A stretch of 64,000 nucleotides of DNA. Origin: Acanthaster planci (Eukaryota > Echinodermata > Asteroidea > Valvatida > Acanthasteridae). How positions within the stretch are numbered: the stretch's first letter is position 1; the number at the start of each line of letters is the position of its first letter. Positions 48,577-59,150 of the stretch are shown piece by piece. Under the pieces are notes generated by a model, which saw only the letters and a list, made by a program, of their open reading frames with translations, did no database searches and was not told the DNA's origin. Location: contig NW_019091650.1 in assembly GCF_001949145.1 (NCBI RefSeq), positions 1 through 64,000 on the forward strand. The letters are read 5' to 3'. A program made the translations under genes and the position numbers.

Positions 48577-51348
48577 AATGGAAGACATTTACTTGATTCC
48601 AAGACGATTTATGATCAAGCAAGCTAGAATTCATGAGTCCAATTGGTACATCTATGGCGGCAGACCATGCAACATGTATGAGCAACACAGACTTATTACA
48701 TTCCTCCGTGTTCCACCGTAGAGAGACCAGTAATGTCTTCATGAAGTATGAACATAAAAAGGTTAGATTAGTAAGAAATCTACGACATCAGTTTGATATC
48801 TTAGTCTATCTCTTAAAGTGATGGAAACTCAAAAAGACACCTTGAAATGAAAATTAAAATGCAAATGAATGCATTTTTAGGGAACTCAAAGAAAACGTTA
48901 AACATGTCCATTTGAAATCTGTTTTCATTGTAAATTTCTGTTTACGTTTGGTCATTTCGATCCGCCCCAAAGTGTTTTGAATGCGCAGAGTGGTAAATCG
49001 ATTCAATGTGTGCCGATCTGAATGGCAATTGGTTGGTGTAATTGATTGATGCTCTTTCAAATTCGGATTGTTGGCGAACACACTCCAATGTCTGCATTGG
49101 CAACATAATGCACATTGAAAATTCAGTTTGAAAATGAATGAGAACCACAGACGAAGAATGTGCGATGCCGCTGAACAACATTCACAAACAAGATTCAAAG
49201 CCATGTATGATGAATTTGAGCCAGAAAACCTATCTTTTACATCTGTTTTTGTGTGTATCCTCTGATATCAGTGTTATAGTCCAATAGCTTATTGTGCACC
49301 AGAAATCTATAAACACCAATCATCCGTGATGTAACTACGCTCCGGCTGCGGAAAGCTAAACTCTGTGCTCGATCAGTTTATGAAATTATGCCGTCATTCA
49401 CGCTCGGGTGCCGGCCAGATGATACGATGATGGCGCGAGCGGTAAGACTTACCATTTCATATTACAATTAATTAGAGACGTCGCCACGGCTGGCCGGTTC
49501 GCCCAAGTCGCCAGTTGTGCATGCCACTCGGAAGCCACACAGGCGGAGCGGCGAGGGGCTCGTCTCGGCCGGCTGGCTCAACTATCGGGAATCCTGGGGA
49601 CGAGGACGTGAATAAAAAAAATGCCGCGCGCTTTAGCGGTGTGCGCAGCCGCGCCATGTACAGATGGACACCCGCCGAAAATGAAAGCAATAACTTCATA
49701 AATCGGGACACGTGCAACGCATTTCATCCTCAGCAATAAATATATTGGGTTTCGGCGGCCGCTTTCCCAAGCGCTCACCGAAGCCGAGTCACCAGGGACT
49801 TTTTAAAGTGATATTTATGGCCGCCTTGCCACCGAAATATAAACACGGCCTAATCTTTCCAAACAAACAGCATTTTTAGCTGGCTGCAGAGATCTTTCAG
49901 CGAGAACAGTAAATAATTTATGATAAAAATGCAATCACCGAAGCTGTGCACGCTTGCTCTGAAAGGGGTATCGCGTAAACGTTAAACAAAACAGGCACCC
50001 TTTTTTTCATGCACACAAAACCCATCTTTCAACGAGTAGGCTTCAAAATAAGCAACAATAACATCAGCAGAGAATGTCAACACAATGGGATAGGCACCGT
50101 CGCTCAAAATCCATTGGTGCTAGCTAGTTTAACATTTTTGGTATCCGCGCATGGGACCGAATTCACACCAGTGATCCAACTCTGATATCAAGGTTGCTAA
50201 AGTTGACGCCGTAAGTGTTTTTTGTTGTCCCAACTTTCAAATCCCAACAAGAAACACGAGAAGTCCATTAAGCGGCATGTTGCGTTATATAATAGACTTC
50301 TCGCCTTAGTTCGGGCAGAGGTTGGCCTTGACGTATAGACTCATGGGTTGATTTTAACAAGACTATTTCTACTTTGAGTTTGTATAATGTACTTCATCCA
50401 TGACCATGAACATTAGGGCGGCAATTTGACCGGATTAACGAGCATGCTACAGCTTCAAGTGAAATTGTAATTAATGAAGAACCTTGCGAGTGTAGAAGCT
50501 GTGCTCGTTTGTGACAAATTATACCCGCATAACCGCCACAGTTATTGACAATGATGATTATGACTGTATCATTAAGGTTAAATTGCCGCTGCTGACGATG
50601 CTGAAGGGTCGCGTGCAGAGCGAAACTGCCCATAAACCCCCCGTAGCGGTCTACGTTCGGCACCGGGTGGAGTGGCTACTAGGATTGAGTGCATGGATAA
50701 CATTCCCCACTGGAGTGTAATGAGGCACTCCGATTGTTCAACAACGGGAAACGAGGCGTCATGATCGTTCCTGTCCACCGCCCGTGTACACCAAAGAAAG
50801 TAGGCCATTATTAATATGACGGAAACTTTTTTTTTCGGGGGGAAATTGCTGCGAGGCGGTCCGGCTTATCAAAACCATATCGAGATGCATGTCGGGGCCT
50901 ACGATTGTTGTCAGTTTAATTTCTAGTGGGCACGGCACCGGAAACCGAATGCCATAACCACCGTGATTTCTGGCCTCGGAAAAAGCGGAGGGAAAAATTA
51001 ATGAATGGGATGCACCATGGCAAGGAACTGGAGAGTGGGGCTTGGACGAAGGTACAAACTGCTTTCCTGGCTTCATTTCCGATTGTTTTTAGCGTGTATT
51101 CAATTTGGGCTCGCATACCAGTTTGGCTGTATGAATTAAGCGCGAAGCCATCGTGTGATTATTGCAGCGGTTATACTTTAAGTGGAAAGGTGGGACGCGA
51201 GAATCGTGTTGTTCCGAGTAGAACTCGTCATCGTGGTTTAACGTATGTCAAATTGGACTTCGTTTGGTTGACGTTCTTATTCATTTCAAAGAATTTCTCA
51301 TTGATCCCACAATGGAGCACACGATTACCAGTGCAGAAATAGTTAACT
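48577..51348. other. Non-coding stretch without a recognisable gene
   Basis: A GC-rich patch lies at 49480-49660. The 138-codon frame at 50926-51342 has no recognisable domain. TTAATTAG-type words near 49470 are the only regulatory-looking sequence. Confidence 0.55.
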
Positions 51349-51556
51349 AATGCTGACATATCTAGCAAGAAATGACACCGAGGGGGTACCCTCATGTCCA
51401 ATCGCTTTACACACTCTAGACTACCGGTATTGTTACCTAACACATCCCCCTAGATGTCTGAAAAGAATTCCTCAGATTCCAGTGAGACAATGACCAACAC
51501 AAAGCGGGGAGGGGGAGGTTCTCTCCGTCTCATATCTTGCTTCATACGAATGCTGA
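51349..51556 (-). mobile_element. MITE, family A copy 2, inverted relative to copy 1
   Basis: The reverse complement aligns along about 175 bases with 433-620. Shared blocks include ATGAGACGGAGAGAACC, GCTTTGTGTTGGTCATTGTC and GGATGTGTTA. The body at 51357-51548 is flanked by 8-bp direct repeats AATGCTGA (51349-51356 and 51549-51556), different from those of copy 1, as expected for independent insertions. It has no open frame of its own. Confidence 0.75.
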
Positions 51557-51693
51557 ATTTAAGCGCTCACATTTAAGGCGTTATTAACATTCAGTATTGA
51601 CCAGCACTGAAGAAAGAGCTGATTCGATTTTCTTTAAGCTTTTCCAAATTCAAATGGGCACGAGTGAGCCCAACTCCTCTGAGACACTTTAAT

Positions 51694-51958
51694 ACGATTT
51701 TATAGTGTGGCAGGTTTTGCCCTTACCCAAAGTATATTGATAAACACTGCTGTATGCTCAGTGCTTGTCCGAGAGCTTGCGGAAAAATTCACAAGCTTAC
51801 TCGGGTGGGACTCGAACCCACGACCTCCTGCTTACTAGTGCAGACGTCTTAACCACTCGACCACCGAGCTTTCTGGGGTTGGCTGGCCGGTCAAAATCAG
51901 GGGAAGCAGCGGGTACTGCGAACTATTTCAAGATGCATATTTGCATGGGGGAGATGTT
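51694..51958 (-). mobile_element. tRNA-derived SINE, copy 2
   Basis: The minus strand at 51870-51800 has a tRNA-like A box GGTCGAGTGG and B box GGTTCGAGTCC, with nearly the same sequence as copy 1. The segment is bordered by the 8-bp direct repeat ACTTTAAT (51686-51693 and 51959-51966). The open frame across it (GGTRTHDLLLTS) is the familiar spurious translation of tRNA-type SINEs. The 3' end GATGCATATTTGCATGGGGG is followed at 51979-52013 by its own inverse. Confidence 0.7.
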
Positions 51959-51978
51959 ACTTTAATTTAAAAATAAAT

Positions 51979-52013
51979 TAACAGCTCCCCAACGCAAAAA
52001 TGCATCTTGAAAC
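51979..52013 (+). repeat. Inverted SINE 3'-end fragment, tail-to-tail with copy 2
   Basis: TAACAGCTCCCCAACGCAAA...CATCTTGAAA is the reverse complement, with few mismatches, of 51925-51960. The pair forms a stem with an 18-base AT-rich spacer. It probably marks a second SINE inserted in opposite orientation and then eroded. Confidence 0.6.
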
Positions 52014-55000
52014 ACAAGCATGTAGTTGTTTGTGAATTTGTAACCAGTCAAACTCTGATGAAGTTAAAATGCCGATTTAACCACTCCCTCGACAATGAGT
52101 GGTGGACTCGCTAGACGGTTTAGGGTACGAAGACCTATCTTTGAAGTCGTGGCTATCTATGATAGTATACGCATGCGTGCTGCGCACAGAAGATCCCGAT
52201 AGTTTGGTTGTCCAAAACAAATTGTTCATTGGAAAGGCCCAATGAAGATGTGTGCAAGTTAGCAATCGAGTAATCTGTTATACCAGACGGTGATTAGCGG
52301 AGAGGCCAACTCGACTTAGACCGGTACTCAGGGTCAGATACAGGTCTGAATGTGCCGCTGAATTGGCTCCCCTTTTCGTGAATTGTGAATGTTGGAAATG
52401 TTGCCCATTCTCTGTCTGATTGCTACATATCACCAAGCAAACCTTCAGGTCAGATTTCTGCCGTGTTTGTCAGGATGTGAAGCTTCAGCGTCACCGTCAC
52501 TAAGGTCTCATTTACCTCCGTGAGTAGTACACGTCCGAAATCACTTGACTTTGTACAGCCTGGAATTACAGTCGAGGCTGAGCATACTTCGAATAGACGC
52601 CTGTGTTTCTGTTGGTCTTGGCCCATCATTCGGATGTTGGTTTGTTCCAGGTCATGGACACTGTTACTGTAAATATACACGTCCAAGATTTAAGACATCT
52701 TTAAACCCACACCCGAAGACAGAAATAAACTACGCTCAACACACCCCACACGACACACATTGACTTCAGTGCTCATTGACAACAAGTTTTCTCTTGGAAT
52801 TTTCCATTTAAGACGGGCAAGATGCGGCTCCTCCGATAAAGAGTGTTACAAGAAGCGCAAGGTACTTCGGGTCCCTCGCGCCGGATGATTTATTGTGTTG
52901 TAACAAGGACAGAAAATTTGCAAAGTGCCTTTCCCGTCACGGGGGCGAACGAGCTCGCGGGAATATCAATAATCGACTCGGAAAACATGACTTCAGACTC
53001 GGGCTCTAATTAGATAAAAGACTAGCTGAGAAATTAAGACATTAATCAGTTACACGATATCCAGCGCTGGGGTAAGGTAAGACGCGGCCCCGGCCGGTTG
53101 ATGTAACTCGGCATCGCCCCTGGGCCAAGGGGGACCGAGGTACATGCGCCGCGTGCATTACCGCCCCGGCGCTGCGCTAATAAGAAGTTTCGACACAAGA
53201 TCCGACAGCAGAATTAATGGCAGGACGGTAATTCCGTTGCCAGGCCGATCAAAACCATTTTACTTCCGCATTACGGCGGTTTACATGTCAATTTGGACGA
53301 GCGAATAAATATTGATCATGAGTGCATGATGGAGGGGCCTCTTCCTCCCCGTAGCTAGGCAAGCAACTTGACTGCGACGCGAGGCCTGAAGAGGCCAAAG
53401 ATGGAGCAAAGCATAGATTGTTTTTTTTCCCCCCTCAACCCGTCTTCTATACTTTTGCAGAGTGGGCGCAAGGGTGGAATGGATGCGGTAATGGACTTCT
53501 AATATTTGTTTCTTCCTTCCTCGCATTAGGCGCGTCTGAATCTTGACAGCTGCCCCCACATCAATTACCCGTCTCCCTGCAAGGCCCTACGGCCGTCGCT
53601 TCCTCTCCCTCCAAGTGTAATTTCTACTCGTTCTTCTCGCCTTTCTTTCCACGACGCGCCGTAATATCGATATCAAATCCTTATTACGGGTCCATTTTTA
53701 TTAGCTGTTTCATCCACCATCATTCGTTCTTAGGGCAATCGGGGGAACAGATTAGCCCTCAAGTTACTCCAGCCGTTGTTTGGAAACCGAAAAGGAAAAA
53801 AAAAGATGGAGTCACAAGTCGAGATTTTCATGATTATTACGGTATGTTCTCTGTCTGCTGTTTCGGCACTGAAACGGCCTGCAAGCCACACCTTCCTCTG
53901 TGCTCATAAAACGATATTTGAATCTGACAAGTTGTGTGGTGCTACCGATTAGGAGACAGTGCTTAGCATGGATGGTCACCCTACATAACAAACATCACAA
54001 GTGATTATCGGTACCAATTTAGACGGTATAGACTGACTTAGCTTAGCACAACTCTTCTCTGCCCAGCAATATCGTGGATTGGTAGCACGGTTTATGAAAA
54101 TGGCTTCTGACAAGTGACCTGACGGAGTGGTGGGCAGTTTCTACTCTTGCACTGCAGAATCACACTGACCTTGCGAGACCGCATCTTTAAACACCACCGG
54201 TTGAGCGAGCTCATCAAGCATTCACGTCGCGCCAACCCCAGCGACTTCGATACCGCTGAAACTCGTTAATAACGACAGTTCCTTCGAATGCTTCAATATC
54301 ATTTTATCATCATCAAGGCATTAGCCGGTCCGGGGCGGACGCGACGGCCGGGGCACGAGGGAAGTCCTCAGTGGCGCCTACCACATCCGAGGAGCAATAG
54401 CAACACATACCTGGGTCGCCTTGGGTTCACAACGGCAAGTCTGCAGACTTGCAGGATATCGACGTTACACTTAGAAACGCTATAGGCTCATACGCTGTTA
54501 TTAACCACGGTCCGTGGATACTATAACTCACGTTGCTTTCATGTGAAATCTTTTACTGGTCGAAGGCTTGAACAAGCCAATTGAAGATTTTGGCGTTTGA
54601 GAAAAAAAGTGGAATGGATATCATTTTGGGCTCAACAGACTAAGAAATGAAATTGAGCGACGGTGGCTACAGAATACAGAATTTTATGGAGAATTTATTG
54701 GCGTCTCTATAAGATTGATTTCACATCTACTCATTTTCAAGAAGTAGTCTAACCCATTCATTCTATATTTTGTATAAAATGTAATGTCATAATTGAACGT
54801 GAGGTCATGGACCCGTATAAATATACTTTTGGACCTCAAGCATAACACAAACTCTCATAAAAAGCACAAAATGTACAGTCGCTAATTCACCGCCATAAAG
54901 CTAACTACGCAAAAAACAGTTCTACGGTCTCTCACCAATGGAAATTTTAATCCGTATTTTTTTCGTTGACTTTTAATCCGATCTAACGCTAATGGTAAGG

Positions 55001-58000
55001 TGACTGCGGGGAGGCACACGATGTGTGCCGACTCGGTCCAGTACCATAGCTCGGGGGGCCACCCTATACCGTGTGCGGCCCAGCTGGTTCGGCGTTGGTT
55101 GTTTCTACCCGCCCCGGTCACCGTCTTGCTATTCCCCGAACACCCAATTTAGCAGTACGCGGCCCGCCCCATGCACGACTGACCGCAGGCACACCGTGCC
55201 CTGCCGGGGCGGCCCTGCGATTTACAACGAAAATACACAAGTTGTAGGCTCTGAAAAAATTTAATATATCGGACGGGAGATGTTTCGACTGATTAGGGTT
55301 CTTTTTGGGACAAACGCGGCGATGTAAACTCGCGTGACCTCGGCTGAATTTCAACGGCTTTGTTGAGTTACAGTTTTTAATGAGCAGGATCTACAGGGTC
55401 GTTGAACTGACACTTTTTGTTCGTAACTTCGTAATAACATTAAACTATTACAAGACCGTTAGAAAAAATCGTGCCTCTCACAAGACGCGATCCCCGACCT
55501 GTTTATGCGGGTGACCAGCGACGCTTATGTTGCAAGTTACGCTTCCCACACCCCGAGTAAATTAATCTTTGCCCAAACTTCATGATACAGAGACCAAATT
55601 GTTTCGATGTTCATGTAACACAGCCACCATTCTTCAGCAATGGAGCCAGCAATATAATGATTAATTATTTGGCATTACTGGGACCTCTGGCTGATCGTTA
55701 TCTCCGTGGAGGACATCACCAGTGCAGTTCAGGGCACCGTTTTAACCTGAACGTAATTAAATTCCCGCATGTTGAGCCACATGGAACTTCTTGGAAAATG
55801 TTGCACGTGAAATTGATACTTGATTTTGACCGCGATGAGTAACTAGCTTAGTATAATTGTGCGGTGGTGAAATTGGGGGGGGGGGTTCAGTCCATGGACT
55901 TGTTAGTTCAACGATGCGAATCGGTCCCGATCAAGCAGCGGCCGGGTCCACAGGTGTACGGCGTTATCCCTGCTCGGCTGCACGCCCTATTGTCCAACTT
56001 TAAGGTCTAATTTCTTGTTTGCCTTACCAGACTGTTTTCCCATCCACCGTGCGCCCAACGCCCTATTCTTGCAGGAGAAAGAAAAAAAAAGGAGGGAAAA
56101 AACATCTCACAACAGTCGGGCTTGAAAGGGTTTGACCAACAATTCAGCAATCACCGCGATTACCTAGCGTATTTACAATAGCATTGTTCCCCTGATTGGC
56201 TCGGTATATTTCAATTTGCAGGCAGCCTTTGTTCCCCCACTTTATAAGTCCTTTCGCCCCGTCAAGCAGGCACTAGGTTGTTTGAGTCTGCTTGTCTGGC
56301 TGTCCCTTCTGGCTATACTGACCCCAGATCACCGGACAGTGCACTGCGTGGTAGGGGTGACTCGACCAGGGGACAGCATTGTCGAAAAAATATATTTAAA
56401 TGTAAAGACGATAACATCTTGTGTGTCAAGATTATGTTGTTCAGCGTTGAGAATGAAATAGTTGCTCCAATTGACTGTTTGGTTCTTTGATTCGTAATAG
56501 GCCTACCTCTCTCCTAGTTTGCTCACTGTCTTTTCCAAAATTCCAAATAAAACTAAAGGTAAATGCACATTTTCTCACACCGTTTATGACCAGCAAAGAT
56601 CAGTTTCTGACAACTTGGGTCTCAATTTGGCCTGAACGTAGAGGACGCCCTGTTGAAATTATGCCATTCTCCTCGCAAAAAATAATATGCTCATGAAGTA
56701 CGTGTGATTTGCCCACCAGAATTAGATCCGTTTGGAGCTTACACAAGATTGTCTTTAGGCCTAACCGAAATTACCTTCAGGTTTTTTTCTTATTAAAACC
56801 AATAAGCTCAGACACTGGATTACTTCACAGAGGGACAGTTCAACACCATTCCCGCATTTTTTTTCAGTGCCTTACTTCTCGGTTTTAGATGTCTAGGTTA
56901 CGATAAAACTTCTTTTACGTTTAAATCATAATCTGGGAATTCGATTCTGGGATCCATTTATTTATTTCGAAATTCAGCCAAGCAATCAACCATCCACTTA
57001 TGCCATTAAATGGTGAGTAAAGTACCGGTCCCCTCCAATCTCATGGAACCTAAAACACCCCCTTGCTCCGAATGGAACACGCACAGGTGCACCAGTCGGC
57101 GTGATCAGACGATGAGCCTTGAGACGAACACCTGCAAAGTCTCAGGTATGGCGTTCCCGACCAAAAAAGAGCTACCCCGTGAAATCGGGTCAAAGTACCC
57201 CCTTGATTAGGCCCGCCCCCTGGGACACCATGCGGGTACATTCACCGGTTGGTTATATGGTGCTTATCCAAGGAAGAAAGCCGCGGACTTGACTCGCCCT
57301 GGGGGTTGGCAGCTCGCAGGAGACCCCGCGGGTGGAGAAAGAAAACCAGAGCCATTATTAGCCTCTTTTCAGGATCTTTTGACAGTGTTCAAAGTCTCCC
57401 GGTTTGTGTGCTTAAGCCCGGTAAAGATACAATCCAGCCGGCTGAAAGGCCTATAACAAACTTGGTTTTTTTTCCCGCATTCAAAGCGTGAATGTTTTTA
57501 CACATGTCGCGAAGAATGCGGGCAGCCGTTGTGTGTTTGACAGAAGTAGGGAAAGGAGATCCACGGCCCTGTATAAACAAGCTTCGAAAGCGTCAACATT
57601 TCAAACCTGGAGATTATTCTGGTGACATTTCTTTCATAAAGGCACGCCGCAGAAAATTGCCAATCTTTGATGAATGAACCCGAGACTTTAAAGGCACAAA
57701 CACCCGTCGGTGGTCTGCCACATTATAAACTGTAAATGATTGGACTAGTGCGAAATACTTTACAAAAGCACGACTTGAACTTTAAGGTGCTAGGATATTT
57801 GTTAATGCCAAAGAATTGACAGTGTCTGCGCGGCACACTGCTGACCCGATTTGGTTTTGCCACGTTGAAATTTATCGCCACAACTGAACCGACTTGGCTG
57901 ATGCCTTCTTGCCACTGATGGATTTCGTGTTGGGGACATAACTTTTAATAACTTTTTTCCCCTTTTATAGGCATAGTAGACACCTCTCTCTTATTGCCTA

Positions 58001-58224
58001 CGATTTGCATGGAAGGTCAAAATTGTCATAATTGGGGTTTTCGTTATACAATGCGGATTTGCCGCGTTAGCGTTGAAAGTTAAAAAGATTGATGTAGCCG
58101 AGCAGCGATGCTGGTATTATTCTGTGTTTTGAAATCGGTGTGAGATCTTTATGACTTTGTCACAATTATTTGCTTTCTTTTGAACTCAGTGATAGCCATA
58201 GCTTGCCAACCACTGGTGGGAAAA
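52014..58224. other. Non-coding stretch without a recognisable gene
   Basis: GC-rich patches occur at 53080-53180, 55010-55220 and 57240-57340. The 52960-53280 region mixes CTAATTAGATAAAAG, TTAATCAG and GC-rich DNA, which resembles developmental regulatory sequence but is untested. No gene was found. Confidence 0.55.
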
Positions 58225-58345
58225 CACTGCTATTGTGCCCTGCCTTGGGAGCTTGCGGGAAAATTAAATACTCGAAAATGCTGTACGGGGTTGGACTCGA
58301 ACCCACGACCCACGTGCCAGGTCATCCAGCAAGGCTCCTTCGTGG
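58225..58345 (-). mobile_element. tRNA-derived SINE, copy 3 (diverged)
   Basis: It shares GAGCTTGCGG, AAAATT and GACTCGAACCCACGACC with copy 2, and the upstream words AACACTGCTA and TGCC. The minus strand again carries a B box, GGGTTCGAGTCC. The A-box half is not clear, so the copy is partial or strongly diverged. The frame GLEPTTHVPGHPARLL is a spurious SINE translation. Confidence 0.55.
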
Positions 58346-58390
58346 TCATTTTGTTATGCATGAGGTTGTGAGCTGAGCTGCTGATCCTCA

Positions 58391-58513
58391 GGCCTCGTTC
58401 AAATCACTTGGCTACGGCCGAAAATTACACACGACTCTATAAGAACTGACCGCAGCCGCTACTATACACTCGTGTGTAATTTCCGGCCGTAGCAAAGTGA
58501 TTCGGACACAGCC
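58391..58513. mobile_element. Foldback MITE-like element with 50-bp arms
   Basis: The left arm at 58391-58440 and right arm at 58464-58513 are inverse copies at roughly 85-90 percent of positions. Shared cores are AAATTACACACGA, GCTACGGCCG and AATCACTT. The spacer is about 23 bases. It sits just downstream of SINE copy 3. No target duplication was recognised. Confidence 0.7.
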
Positions 58514-58934
58514 AAATAGCTGTCGTTCCAAATGGTTCGGGGGTCGTAAACGTTGTGCAGCCCTCTGTTGACCGATCCAATTATGGAAAGAAATTTCATA
58601 TTAAAAGAACATACTGTTGTATGTTTCTGGTTTATTCTGTTTTCATGTGAGGGCAGCACAAGGTGTTTGCCTTGGTTTCAGGTAAAGTTAGGCCTATTTG
58701 CAACCGGGGATAAGAATATTCAAAAGAAGATTCAGTTTCGCCATTTCCCACCACAGGGTCCGTAATACAAAATAATAGGAAGTCGCATACTCATCATTGT
58801 TTAAAGTTGGAATAGTCTTCGTTGTGTGATTTAAGTACGATGGCCGACAAGTACAACTTAGACTAATGTCATTGATGAAGTTTCAACGTGACTCGGCACT
58901 TCAGTCAATGACTTCCGGCGATTTGTCTGTTGAC

Positions 58935-59150
58935 AGCCTCACGACGGGGAGGGGGGGTGGGTGTTGCTTCGACAGGAGTCCAGTTAGAACTCTTGTCACA
59001 AAGTCGTTGTTTAAGGTAAAGTGCACACTACCGGTGTGACTTGCGACGACCGAAGAGGGGGGGGGGGAGTCGACAGGACTCCAGCGGAACATGCCTCGAA
59101 GAGCACAGTGTCACCGTCCATGGTAAAGTGCAAACGATCATTGGCGCGGT
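58935..59150. repeat. Diverged tandem duplication, unit about 101-108 bp
   Basis: The ordered landmarks G-run, CGACAGGAGTCCAG and GGTAAAGTGCACAC (58950, 58970, 59014) recur as G-run, CGACAGGACTCCAG and GGTAAAGTGCAAAC (59057, 59071, 59122). A weak third start, GTCGACAGCACAGGAGACCAG, follows near 59240. No protein family was recognised. Confidence 0.6.

Noticed and set aside
51765-51965. 66-codon frame reading GGTRTHDLLLTS
   Set aside because: It is the translation of the tRNA-derived SINE in reverse, a common false protein in databases.
57639-57655. AAAGGCACGCC resembling the miR-124 seed region
   Set aside because: The match stops after the first ten bases, and no pairing partner forming a precursor hairpin lies nearby. 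A similar word also occurs by chance near 41249.
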